From NCBI GenBank assembly GCA_947492105.1, contig CANLMN010000018.1, positions 33,919-97,918 of the forward strand: 64,000 bases of DNA. The letters are read 5' to 3'. Each line of letters starts with the position of its first letter. The stretch's first letter is position 1. The notes below the pieces were generated by a model. The model was not told where the DNA came from. It ran no database searches and worked only from the letters and a program-made list of their open reading frames with translations. The position numbers and the translations under genes were made by a program. The stretch is from an uncultured Aquimarina sp. (GTDB lineage Bacteria; Bacteroidota; Bacteroidia; Flavobacteriales; Flavobacteriaceae). Shown piece after piece: positions 8,243 through 17,260 of the stretch.

Positions 8243-9400
8243 ATGAAATTAAATGCATCCATAGAACAATCTTTCAAGGTTAGTTATACCTATAAATTAC
8301 ATTTTACCCAAGATGTTTTTGATGCCCAGAATGGTGTACTCAAGAATGTTGTCGCAGGTTACCAAAAAAAAGGAGCAATAAAATGTCTGTTTGTTATTGA
8401 TGATGAGGTTGCACGGCATTTTCCAGATTTATCAGATAGGATAGTGGCTTACTGCAAGGCGCATAATACTGTTTTGCAGTTTACTAATAGTATTGTCGTT
8501 CCTGGAGGTGAAGAATGTAAAAATAAGAATGAATACGTAGAAAATGTATTAGAAGCTATCAATAGTAATCATATTTGTAGACATTCTTTTGTTGTAGCGA
8601 TTGGTGGTGGTGCCGTTATTGATATGGTAGGATATGCCGCAACAATAGCGCATCGAGGGGTGCGACTGATTCGTGTCCCAACAACAGTATTGTCACAAAA
8701 TGATGCTGCTGTTGGTGTCAAAAATAGTATTAACATCTTTGGGAAAAAGAATTTTTTAGGAACTTTTGCACCACCTCAGGCTATTATTAATGATAGCAGA
8801 TTTCTAACATCTTTGGATAACAGAGATTGGATTGGAGGCATCTCGGAAGCTATAAAAATAGCACTAATTAAGGATCCGGTTTTTTATGATTTTTTGAAAG
8901 AACAGGCCGTGGCACTAAGTCAAAGGGAAATGGAACCTATGAATTATTTGATATATAGATGTGCAGAATTGCATATGCAACATATCGCAGAGGGAGGAGA
9001 TCCTTTTGAAAGTGGTTCTTCTAGACCGTTGGATTTTGGGCATTGGGCAGCGCATAAGCTGGAGCATATGACGAATTACACAGTGCGTCATGGAGAAGCA
9101 GTAGCTATTGGAATGGCAATAGATCTGACTTATGCCTCTCTTTTGGGATTCATAGATAAACAAAAGTTGAAAGAGATACTAGAAGTGATGAAAACAATAG
9201 GTTTTGATTTGCAACTACCTTTTCAGAACAAAGAAGATATCCAGGAGCTTATGGGAGGTATCAATGAGTTTAGAGAACATTTGGGTGGGGAGTTGACCAT
9301 TACACTACTCTCAGAGATAGGAGTAAAAAAAGATGTACACGAAATAGATTTAGAGGTCATGAAAAAGGCAATAGAAATGCTGAACACCCAAAGCTTATAA
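8243..9400 (+). CDS. eboD: EboD, 3-dehydroquinate synthase-like enzyme
   Basis: The 385-residue protein is a sugar-phosphate cyclase of the AroB fold. Visible are the NAD-binding VVAIGGGAVIDMVGYAA, RVPTTVLSQNDAAVGVKNSIN, GGISEAIKIALIKD (Glu zinc ligand), DFGHWAAHKLE and RHGEAVAIGM (His zinc ligands). The N-terminal 100 residues are longer and different from housekeeping AroB, as in EboD. A shikimate-type aroB role cannot be fully excluded, but the position between eboC and eboE and the divergent N-terminus favour EboD. It is followed by 169 non-coding bases. Confidence 0.85.
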   Translation: MKLNASIEQSFKVSYTYKLHFTQDVFDAQNGVLKNVVAGYQKKGAIKCLFVIDDEVARHFPDLSDRIVAYCKAHNTVLQFTNSIVVPGGEECKNKNEYVENVLEAINSNHICRHSFVVAIGGGAVIDMVGYAATIAHRGVRLIRVPTTVLSQNDAAVGVKNSINIFGKKNFLGTFAPPQAIINDSRFLTSLDNRDWIGGISEAIKIALIKDPVFYDFLKEQAVALSQREMEPMNYLIYRCAELHMQHIAEGGDPFESGSSRPLDFGHWAAHKLEHMTNYTVRHGEAVAIGMAIDLTYASLLGFIDKQKLKEILEVMKTIGFDLQLPFQNKEDIQELMGGINEFREHLGGELTITLLSEIGVKKDVHEIDLEVMKKAIEMLNTQSL

Positions 9401-9569
9401 ATCTCATGGCCAAGTACGAGCTATTTTTATTATGAAAAATAGTAGCTATAAATGTATTTTAATTAACATGGATTTTGGGTTTGTTGCAAGAGATCATTCT
9501 GGGATTATTTTGTAATGATTAATTCAAAATCTAGTTTGATATCAATTCAAATTCATACAATAACATAAT

Positions 9570-10769
9570 ATGCTTATTTCTGATAAATTTCATTTGACAT
9601 ACTGTACCAATATACATCCTGGAGAGAATTGGGAGCTAACCAAAGATAGTTTAGAAGAATATATTCCCCAAATTAAATCCAAAGTAGCCGCAAAGGAGTC
9701 ATTTGGTGTTGGACTGCGATTATCCGATAAGGCTAGCAGAGAGTTAGGAACCGAAGAACATCTAGAAATTTTTAAAGAGTGGCTAGATGCAAATGGGTTG
9801 TATGTTTTTACGATGAATGGGTTTCCGTATGGAAATTTTCATGATGAAAAAGTAAAGGATTTAGTACATGCTCCTGATTGGACTACCAATGAGAGAGTTG
9901 CATACACTAAGAGGCTGTTTGATCAACTTGCTTATTTAATTCCTGACAAGGTTTCTGGTGGAATTTCGACTTCGCCAATTAGTTACAAACATTGGCATAC
10001 TACACCTGATTTGATGCAGATAGCTTACCAAAAAGGCGCATCTAATATCACAGAAATTATTTTGCACCTGTTGGAATTAGAGCAGGAAACTGCAAAGTAT
10101 CTTCATTTGGATATCGAACCAGAGCCTGATGGTTTGATAGAGAATAGTGATGAGTTTATTAGCTTTTTTAAAGACTATTTGATACCCATAGCAACAGTAC
10201 GACTACAAGAAAAATATAATATAGATAGCAAAGAAGCAAAAAAGTATATTCATAGATATGTTACTATTTGCTACGATGTTTGTCACTTTTCATTGGCGTA
10301 CGAGGAGCCGGAGGAGACATTTGAGAAGCTCGAAAAAGCAGCGATTAAAGTAGGGAAAATACAAGTGAGTTCTGCACTCAAAATCACGTACAATGAAGAA
10401 AGAAAAGCGCAATTATGGAACTCGCTAAAGTCTTTTGATGAATCGACATACCTACATCAAGTAACCGAAAAAATCGGCGAAGAGGTTAGAACATACAATG
10501 ATCTGCCAACATTTATTCAAGAAAGAAATGAATTTTCAGAAATACGGGTACATTTTCATGTTCCGATTTTTTTGGAAAAATATGAGGTCTTATCATCAAC
10601 ACAAGAATATATCATCAAGGTGATTGATTATATCAAAAAACATGATGTAACAGCACATTTAGAAATCGAAACCTATACTTGGGATGTACTTCCTGGGAGT
10701 TTAAAAACTGAATTATCTGATTGCGTGATTAGAGAATTGGAGTGGTTAAAAGGGAAGCTTTTAAGTTAA
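9570..10769 (+). CDS. eboE: EboE, metabolite traffic protein with xylose-isomerase-like TIM barrel
   Basis: 399 residues. The opening FHLTYCTNIHPGENWELTKDSL is the characteristic EboE start. TIM-barrel metal-binding positions are suggested by HLDIEPEPDG, YVTICYDVCHFSLAYEEPEE, VHFHVPIF and AHLEIETYTWDVLPG. No signal peptide is seen. The family is annotated only as a metabolite traffic protein; its reaction is unknown. eboF starts five bases after its stop when the downstream ATG is used. Confidence 0.88.
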   Translation: MLISDKFHLTYCTNIHPGENWELTKDSLEEYIPQIKSKVAAKESFGVGLRLSDKASRELGTEEHLEIFKEWLDANGLYVFTMNGFPYGNFHDEKVKDLVHAPDWTTNERVAYTKRLFDQLAYLIPDKVSGGISTSPISYKHWHTTPDLMQIAYQKGASNITEIILHLLELEQETAKYLHLDIEPEPDGLIENSDEFISFFKDYLIPIATVRLQEKYNIDSKEAKKYIHRYVTICYDVCHFSLAYEEPEETFEKLEKAAIKVGKIQVSSALKITYNEERKAQLWNSLKSFDESTYLHQVTEKIGEEVRTYNDLPTFIQERNEFSEIRVHFHVPIFLEKYEVLSSTQEYIIKVIDYIKKHDVTAHLEIETYTWDVLPGSLKTELSDCVIRELEWLKGKLLS

Positions 10770-10774
10770 ATAGC

Positions 10775-12154
10775 ATGAAGAAAACAGTAGTAATTAATGT
10801 AGTAGGACTCACTCGAGGACTCATAGGGGCGCACACACCAAATATTCAAGCGTTTTTGGAAAAGGGAAAGTCAACACTTATCACTCCTGTACTGCCTGCA
10901 GTGACATGTTCTGCTCAAGCTACGTATCTCACCGGCAAATGGCCTTCTGAGCATGGTATAGTTGGTAATGGTTGGTATTTTAAGGAGGAGTGTGAGGTTA
11001 AGTTTTGGCGACAATCCAATAAATTAATACAAGGAGAAAAATTATGGGATAAGCTAAAGAAAATAGATCACAATTTTACTTGTGCCAATATGTTTTGGTG
11101 GTATAATATGTATTCTACAGCAGATTTTGGAGTAACCCCAAGACCCAACTACTTGGCCGACGGACGAAAAATTCCGGATATTTATTCCGTCCCAGCAAAT
11201 TTACGAGATACTCTCCAAACTGAGTTAGGAACATTTCCATTATTTAATTTTTGGGGACCCAAAACTTCTATCAAATCAAGTCAGTGGATTGCAGATGCTA
11301 CTATAAAAACAGATAAATTGCACGACCCTACACTTGCATTAGTGTATCTACCACATTTGGATTATAATTTGCAACGTTATGGAAATTCTTCGGACAAAAT
11401 ACCGCAAGATCTTAGAGAGATTGATGAGGTTGTCAAGGGATTGATAGAGTATTATACTGCACAAAATGCAGGGATTGTTTTGTTATCAGAATATGGAATA
11501 ACAGATGTTCATCGACCTGTTCATTTGAATCGAATATTGCGAAAAGAAGGATGGCTGAGTATCCGAGTCGAACGAGGTCTAGAAGTACTAGATGCCGGTA
11601 CAAGTAGTGCCTTTGCAGTTGCTGATCATCAAATAGCGCATGTGTATCTCAATGATGCTTCATTAAAATTAAAAGTTAAAAAATTATTAGAAAACACAGA
11701 AGGTGTGGCAAAGGTTTTGGTGGATGAAGAAATTACAAAGGCCAACTTAGAACATCAAAGGAGTGGTGATCTTGTTGTCATTGCGGATCAACATTCATGG
11801 TTTACCTACTATTATTGGCTGGATGATGCCAAAGCACCCGATTTTGCTAGAATGGTAGACATCCATAAGAAACCAGGATATGATCCCGTAGAAATGCTAA
11901 CAGATCCAAAAGATCCATTTGTTATGCCCAAGGTGCTCTGGAAGTTGGCAAAGAAAAAAATGGGGTTTAGAACCGTTTTGGATATTATTCCCATAGACGC
12001 TTCGTTAATCAAAGGATCGCATGGGAGTGTGCCCGAATCCAAAGATGATTATCCTATTTTGATTAGTAATAACAAACAACTAGTGCCTGAGGAATTAATC
12101 GAGGCAACCAAAGTTTTTGATGTCCTAGAAAAGCACCTAACAGAAGGTAAGTAA
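10775..12154 (+). CDS. eboF: EboF, alkaline-phosphatase superfamily nucleotide pyrophosphatase
   Basis: I choose the ATG at 10775 (MKKTVVINVVGLTRG); the earlier start at 10742 would overlap eboE. The catalytic Thr lies in PVLPAVTCSAQATYLTGKWPSEHG, and metal ligands appear in LPHLDYNLQRYG, LLSEYGITDVHRPV and IKGSHGSVPES. This is the nucleotide pyrophosphatase/phosphodiesterase branch of the superfamily. It closes the six-gene ebo set. The natural substrate is not known. Confidence 0.87.
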   Translation: MKKTVVINVVGLTRGLIGAHTPNIQAFLEKGKSTLITPVLPAVTCSAQATYLTGKWPSEHGIVGNGWYFKEECEVKFWRQSNKLIQGEKLWDKLKKIDHNFTCANMFWWYNMYSTADFGVTPRPNYLADGRKIPDIYSVPANLRDTLQTELGTFPLFNFWGPKTSIKSSQWIADATIKTDKLHDPTLALVYLPHLDYNLQRYGNSSDKIPQDLREIDEVVKGLIEYYTAQNAGIVLLSEYGITDVHRPVHLNRILRKEGWLSIRVERGLEVLDAGTSSAFAVADHQIAHVYLNDASLKLKVKKLLENTEGVAKVLVDEEITKANLEHQRSGDLVVIADQHSWFTYYYWLDDAKAPDFARMVDIHKKPGYDPVEMLTDPKDPFVMPKVLWKLAKKKMGFRTVLDIIPIDASLIKGSHGSVPESKDDYPILISNNKQLVPEELIEATKVFDVLEKHLTEGK

Positions 12155-12570
12155 TTGTCTAATAAGGTAATTTTTCTAAATAAAACACCTGTTTGTTATG
12201 CGCATCAAAAAGCTGTTAAAAAACTTATAAAAGTTAGTGAAAAAAATTGTATTGTGTATAATAATCTTTTAATTTTGGATCAGAGTAGGGTTCGGTAAAC
12301 TTCTTCTGACTGTATTGTTTTTATGAGGTTGTTTATGTTTTTTTGATCCTTGAAGGGATCACCAGTTGGGAGCGATTAGTTGCTGGCGCTACGAACTCAA
12401 GAAAAAGACGAAAACTCTGTGAAAAGGGCGTTTTTATAGTAAAATGAATAAATCTTTTTTTTTGGAATAAATTCGACACCTAGTAACCTGATTGATGAAT
12501 TTTGATTGCTAGGTAGGAAAAAGAAGAAGTCAGAGACATAGGAAACACTAGTATTTTAAAAAACGCTATT
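12155..12570. other. Intergenic region between eboF and the J-domain gene
   Basis: 416 bases without a supportable gene. CACCTAG at about 12477 and CTAGGT near 12510 could form a loose hairpin. No promoter match or known RNA was recognised. Confidence 0.4.
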
Positions 12571-13713
12571 TTGAATAAGAAAAAACACACTTCGAATACG
12601 TTGACAATTTCTGTTGATCATTCTAGTTCTACAGAAAGTAAAAAGCGTACCAATAGTATTACCAAAAAAATCGAAAAAATAGAACAGCTAAAAAAACAGC
12701 TTCAGAAAATGAATGATACTGTTGCTATTGCTAAGAAGTTGTTTGACGAGCATTGTGGTACAAAAGAAAAAGAGCTGTTAGAACGGAGAGAAAGTTTTTT
12801 GATTAAACTCTATGAGCGTTTTCAGCAAAAAGGGTTTGCTCTTTGGCAAAAAGAACTCATGGAAGGAAGGTTGCTGAATGATATCGAAGAGCTGATGTAT
12901 TCTGGATATGAATCAGAAGCATTGCTCGCTATTCGAGATCAAATTAATGAAGCCCAAATACAAAATATGGATGGTTTTGAGAAAGAAATGATGAATGATA
13001 TGGCCAAAGATTTTTTGAAAAATATGGGGGTTCATGTCGATGAAGAAGACTTTAATTTCGAAGATTTTGCGAATCCCGATTTTAGAGATCAGTTCAATAA
13101 AAAACATTTTGAGCGAGAACAACAACAACATCAAGAGTTTCATGAGGAGTTTAATAATGAAAAACATCGTGTACAGAAGGAGAAAGTAAAGGGGACTAAT
13201 ACCGATTTTCAGAAATTGTATAAATCACTAGTGAAAAAAGCACACCCCGATTTGGTTTTAGATCCGGCAGAAAAAGAAGTACGAGAAGAGTGGATGAAAA
13301 GACTTTCGCAAGCCTGGGAAGAACGAAACTATTACCAACTATTAGTGTTGCAAAAAGAAATTGGAGCGGATCATGATTCTGAAGACATAGCGCTAAGCGA
13401 ATCTCAAGTCCAGCCATTGATTCTAGAGTTAAATAAAGAAATACAAAAATTAGAGCATAACAAATACTTGCTAAAATATCAGAATCCGGATACTGCTTTT
13501 TATTTTGAAAAATTCAATGCAAGATCAGAAAAAGGTGTTTTGAAAAAAATTATAGCCTATAAAGATCTTGTAGAATTAAAAATAGATGGAGTAGAAGAAG
13601 AACGAAGAAGTTTAAAAACGCAAAAATCTACAAAAGAATTATTAAAAGAAATAAGAGATATGCAATCCGGAATGTTTGATGATCCGTTTGGCATGTTTGA
13701 TTTCTTTGAATAG
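12571..13713 (+). CDS. J-domain-like coiled-coil protein
   Basis: 380 residues starting from TTG; the first ATG would be at residue 47. Residues 1-110 are highly charged and coiled-coil-like (LKKQLQKMNDT, EKELLERRESFLIKLYERF). Around residues 210-255 lies a J-domain-like segment, FQKLYKSLVKKAHPDLVLDPAEKE, with the HPD tripeptide intact, then REEWMKRLSQAWEERNYYQLLVLQKEIG. The C-terminus is again charged and ends in DDPFGMFDFFE. DnaJ-type proteins stimulate Hsp70 ATPase; the partner is unknown. It is probably cytoplasmic. It stands alone, converging on porT. Confidence 0.75.
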   Translation: MNKKKHTSNTLTISVDHSSSTESKKRTNSITKKIEKIEQLKKQLQKMNDTVAIAKKLFDEHCGTKEKELLERRESFLIKLYERFQQKGFALWQKELMEGRLLNDIEELMYSGYESEALLAIRDQINEAQIQNMDGFEKEMMNDMAKDFLKNMGVHVDEEDFNFEDFANPDFRDQFNKKHFEREQQQHQEFHEEFNNEKHRVQKEKVKGTNTDFQKLYKSLVKKAHPDLVLDPAEKEVREEWMKRLSQAWEERNYYQLLVLQKEIGADHDSEDIALSESQVQPLILELNKEIQKLEHNKYLLKYQNPDTAFYFEKFNARSEKGVLKKIIAYKDLVELKIDGVEEERRSLKTQKSTKELLKEIRDMQSGMFDDPFGMFDFFE

Positions 13714-13728
13714 TACTATTTAGAACGT

Positions 13729-13880
13729 ATGCTATTTATCCTTTGAATTTTTACTGGGATAAAATTTTCTTTTTTCGCCTCAGCTTCAGTGTAAAAATGA
13801 CCGTAGCTAAGGCTATGCCATAGCATCACGGTGTTTTGCATAAAAAAATAACAGTGTCATTCATACGAATTTATAAGCCT
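13729..13880. repeat. Chimeric repeat: family A half joined to family B
   Basis: It opens with a family A arm (CTATTTATCCTTTGAATTTT, then CGCCTCAGCTTCAG) but continues into family B (AAGGCTATGCCATAGCATCA, then ATAACAGTGTCATTC) instead of the second A arm. The same fusion occurs at 41502-41651, and in reverse order at 21911-22068. Confidence 0.65.
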
Positions 13881-13993
13881 AAATGATATAACATTAGAGT
13901 TATGGGTTGGTATAGGTGTGTAGTTCCTTGAATTTTAGAACTGGAAGGTCGGCTTTTTTCTAAATAAAAATGCGTGATAGATAATGGTTTCTG

Positions 13994-14737
13994 CTATTGG
14001 AATGTAAAATTAATAAACACACCTCTAGTGGATAACTTATCAATTTGGGCAGTATATTCGCTTGGTAGTCCATCAAAGCTGGTAGGATTATCGCGTACTA
14101 GCTCGTCATTCATAGCAAAAACTCCACGGATAGAAGGTGTGAATTTGAAAAAAGGAAGATATAGATCAACTCCAAATCCTAGTTCATAGTAATTGGTATT
14201 TGTTTTGGTTCGGAACTGGTTTACAGCATTGTCATCGGGATTGTTCTCATTACTCGATAGATTAATAGAAGTAGAGATACCGCCAATTAAAAAGGGTTTG
14301 AAGTTGTTCAGACGTTTGGTAGAGATTTTTAGCAACAATGGCAAATGCACATAAGTTGATTTGATTTCTCTAAAGTTTTTGTCCTCTAAATCAGGATAGG
14401 TAATATTTCTAGAAGGAAAAACTACACCTGGTTCAAAACGGAGATCAAAATAATCGTTGATCCGAAGATTGGCCAAGAGCGCTACATTAAAACCAATTCC
14501 TTTTCCAATGATCAAATCCTTTCTGTCTTGACCAGTTAATGGGTTAGGTTCTGTAAATTGACGCTCGTTGTATTCGATTTTATAATCGTAACTGTTAAGT
14601 CCTAGAGTGTATCCAAAACGTATGCGTTTCTTGTCGAAATTCTCATTATTTAAAACACGTTCTTTGCTAAACCATTGCGCATTTACAGTTTGCAAACCCA
14701 TAAAAGCGAGTAGTAGGAATAATAGTACGTTCTTCAT
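13994..14737 (-). CDS. porT: PorT-like outer-membrane beta-barrel protein (type IX secretion)
   Basis: The start at 14737 (MKNVLLFLLLAFMGLQTVNAQW) gives a clean signal peptide cut after QTVNA. The remaining 225 residues alternate polar and hydrophobic strands typical of an eight-stranded barrel, ending in an aromatic residue near the C-terminus (RGVFINFTFQ). Motifs IRFGYTLGLNSYDYKIEY and YYELGFGVDLYLPFFKFTPSIRG fit PorT. In Flavobacteria porT commonly lies directly after ubiE, as here with a few bases of overlap. PorT is required for the type IX secretion system used by the sorting-tail proteins at 42-47 kb. Another porin-family protein cannot be fully excluded. Confidence 0.82.
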   Translation of the reverse strand: MKNVLLFLLLAFMGLQTVNAQWFSKERVLNNENFDKKRIRFGYTLGLNSYDYKIEYNERQFTEPNPLTGQDRKDLIIGKGIGFNVALLANLRINDYFDLRFEPGVVFPSRNITYPDLEDKNFREIKSTYVHLPLLLKISTKRLNNFKPFLIGGISTSINLSSNENNPDDNAVNQFRTKTNTNYYELGFGVDLYLPFFKFTPSIRGVFAMNDELVRDNPTSFDGLPSEYTAQIDKLSTRGVFINFTFQ

Positions 14738-14741
14738 GCTG

Positions 14742-15470
14742 TTATTTTCTTGCTGTGTAGATTGTAGCCACACCTAGCGTTTGAGGTCTATCTTTTATAG
14801 TATTAAACCCTGTTTTTTTCAAAATATTGTTGAATGCTGTTCCGTAAGGAAATGCTGCAGCACTTTCACTAAGATACGAATATGCAGATTGATCTTTAGA
14901 AAATATTCGACCAATGGCAGGCATTATTTTTGATGTATAAAAATGATAGCCTTGTTTGTAGGGTGTTTTTGTTGGTACTGAGGTTTCCAAAATAGCTAGG
15001 ATTCCTTGAGGTCGTAGAACACGATAAATTTCGGCTAGACCTTTTTCTAAATGCTCAAAATTACGCACCCCAAATGCTACGGTAATGGCATCAAAATGGT
15101 TGTCTTGGTAAGGTAATTGTTCGCTGTCTCCTTTGATCATGGAGATAAGATGAGATAATTCTTTTTCTTTAATTTTTTTGACCCCTACATCCAACATTCC
15201 TTGAGAGATGTCTAGACCAATAATTTCTGTAGCTCCTGTTTTGGTTAGTGCTATAGCAAGATCTCCAGTACCCGTAGCAATATCAAGTATACGTTTGGGC
15301 TGGGTTTCTTTTACTAATTTCACTACTTTGTTACGCCATTGGATGTCGATTCCAAAAGAGATGACTCTATTAAGACCATCATAATTTTCCGAAATCGTAT
15401 CAAACATGTCCGCTACTTGTTCCTTTTTGCTTCGAGAAACGTCATTATATGGTGTGATTTTATTGGCCAT
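14742..15470 (-). CDS. ubiE: Demethylmenaquinone methyltransferase UbiE/MenG
   Basis: 242 residues. SAM-binding motif I is ILDIATGTGDLAIAL, followed by IIGLDISQGMLDVG, GDSEQLPYQDNHFDAITVAFGVRNFE and LRPQGILAILETSVP, all hallmarks of UbiE/MenG. It carries out the last step of menaquinone biosynthesis, the only quinone in most Flavobacteria. It overlaps the porT start region, so the two are co-transcribed. A -7 element TATCTTTG lies at 15492-15485. Confidence 0.95.
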   Translation of the reverse strand: MANKITPYNDVSRSKKEQVADMFDTISENYDGLNRVISFGIDIQWRNKVVKLVKETQPKRILDIATGTGDLAIALTKTGATEIIGLDISQGMLDVGVKKIKEKELSHLISMIKGDSEQLPYQDNHFDAITVAFGVRNFEHLEKGLAEIYRVLRPQGILAILETSVPTKTPYKQGYHFYTSKIMPAIGRIFSKDQSAYSYLSESAAAFPYGTAFNNILKKTGFNTIKDRPQTLGVATIYTARK

Positions 15471-15484
15471 CGTACTTTTTAGAG

Positions 15485-15492
15485 CAAAGATA
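15485..15492 (-). promoter_or_regulatory. Probable -7 element of the ubiE-porT operon
   Basis: TATCTTTG on the minus strand, 15 bases before the ubiE ATG. No TTG lies at the ideal distance, so only half of the promoter is supported. Confidence 0.35.
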
Positions 15493-15909
15493 CTGTTTTG
15501 TCGTTAATCTACAGATGCAAATCTAGGGTGATGGTAGTATCAGACGATATTTCTATTACTAATTAGGGAGTGTATATGAGACTTTAATCCAAATGAGTAT
15601 GCAACATAAAATAGCGTTCAAAAAATAAATGGTTGAATTACCTTTTTAATTATGTGGTTAAAAATTAAGCTGTTTTAGTAGGTTTGATTTTGTTTTTGAA
15701 AGTGAAATAACTAAAATGTGGATAAATCGTATGCGTTGCAGGTTAAGTTGATTAGGATATGCTCATGAAATTACTGTAGGATTTTAAATTTACCCTATCT
15801 TTGTAAGATATTTATGTTGTTTATTGGTTAAAATAAAAGCCGTATCAGCAGTTCTGTCGAGTCCTGTTTTTTTTGGATTTTATGGATCTTTTTTTTCAAA
15901 ACAGTAACT
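15493..15909. other. Divergent intergenic region ubiE/trkA
   Basis: About 420 bases with no gene. A plus-strand -7 element TATCTTTG at 15796-15803 is the best promoter candidate for trkA, about 105 bases before its ATG. No operator was recognised. Confidence 0.4.
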
Positions 15910-17259
15910 ATGAAAATTATTATTGCCGGAGCAGGTGAAGTAGGATTTCATTTGGCAAAATTGCTTTCCTTCGAATCGCAAGATATTACCTTAATAGATC
16001 CAGATAAGGAAAGTCTTAGTTATGCGAATTCGCATCTTGATATACGTGTGATCAAAGGTGATGCCACTTCTATAAATATTCTCAAAGAGTCTCGCGTGGA
16101 TACTGCAGATCTTTTGATAGGAGTTACGTCTAGTGAAACGACAAATATTACAGTTTGTGTTTTGGCAAAACAGTTGGGAGTCAAACGTACAATTGCACGT
16201 ATCTCTAATACAGAATTTATAGAGAACAAGGACGAACTAGGTTTTATCAAATTCGGTATTGACGAGTTAATTTCTCCAGTAGCTTTGGCTTCTAGTGAGA
16301 TCGAATTATTGTTAAATCAATCCGCGTTTAATGACAGTTATGAGTTCGAGGAGGGTGCCTTGACAATGGTAGGAACCAGTCTTTCGTCAGAAGCACAGTT
16401 TGTTGGGAAAAGTGTTCGAGAAGCAGCACAAATATTTCCAGAATTACACTTTATGCCTATCGCAATACAGCGATCAGGGACACAGTATACACTTATTCCA
16501 AGAGGAGATACACAGTTCAAAGAAGGGGATCAAGTCTATTTTGTAACCTCAAAAGGAGGGGTAGATGAGCTATACAAGCTGACAGGAAAGGTAAAGGAAC
16601 AGATCAAAAATGTTATGATTCTCGGCGGAAGTCGAATCGGTAAAAAAACCGCAGAAGATCTTTGTGCTCATAAATTTAGAGTAAAACTGATTGAGAAAGA
16701 CAAGGATAAAGCTTTTGACTTGGCAGATGACCTTCCAAATGCATTGGTCATCAATGGAGATGGGCGTAATGTAGAACTGCTAGAAGAAGAAAATATACAT
16801 GATATGGATGCTTTTATTTCTGTAACAGGAAATTCAGAAACCAATATTATGTCCTGTTTGATGGCCAAATCCAAAAGTGTTCCCAAGACGATTGCATTGG
16901 TAGAGAATATGGACTATTTTCAGTTGTCTCATTCTATAGGAATCGATACATTAATTAACAAAAAATTATTGGCAGCCAATACGATCTTTCGTTTTATTAG
17001 ACGTGGAGATGTCGTTGCCATGACCAAGCTTAATAATATGAATGCTGAGTTACTGGAGTTTATTGTAAAACCCAGTTCCGAGGTTTGTAATAATGCCATT
17101 ATAGATTTGGATTTTCCTCGTTCTGCAATTATAGGAGGTGTGATTAGAGACGGAAAAGGAATTATAGCCTTGGGGGATTTTTATATCAGACCAGGAGATC
17201 GTATTGTGGTTTGTTGTTTGCCAAGATCTATAAAAAAAATAGAAAAAATGTTCCTTTAA
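15910..17259 (+). CDS. trkA: Trk potassium uptake regulatory subunit TrkA
   Basis: 449 residues with two tandem RCK modules. The first Rossmann motif is IIAGAGEVGFHLAKLL (residues 3-18) with IDPD; the second begins at VMILGGSRIGKKTAEDL (about residue 234) with LIEKD. Each is followed by an RCK_C domain (about residues 140-225 and 370-449). TrkA is the cytoplasmic NAD(H)/ATP-binding gating ring of TrkH. trkH follows after a single base. Confidence 0.95.
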   Translation: MKIIIAGAGEVGFHLAKLLSFESQDITLIDPDKESLSYANSHLDIRVIKGDATSINILKESRVDTADLLIGVTSSETTNITVCVLAKQLGVKRTIARISNTEFIENKDELGFIKFGIDELISPVALASSEIELLLNQSAFNDSYEFEEGALTMVGTSLSSEAQFVGKSVREAAQIFPELHFMPIAIQRSGTQYTLIPRGDTQFKEGDQVYFVTSKGGVDELYKLTGKVKEQIKNVMILGGSRIGKKTAEDLCAHKFRVKLIEKDKDKAFDLADDLPNALVINGDGRNVELLEEENIHDMDAFISVTGNSETNIMSCLMAKSKSVPKTIALVENMDYFQLSHSIGIDTLINKKLLAANTIFRFIRRGDVVAMTKLNNMNAELLEFIVKPSSEVCNNAIIDLDFPRSAIIGGVIRDGKGIIALGDFYIRPGDRIVVCCLPRSIKKIEKMFL

Positions 17260-17260
17260 T

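Noticed and set aside
8243-9400. Housekeeping aroB (3-dehydroquinate synthase)
   Set aside because: The position inside a complete ebo cluster and the long divergent N-terminus favour eboD, although aroK occurs elsewhere in the window.
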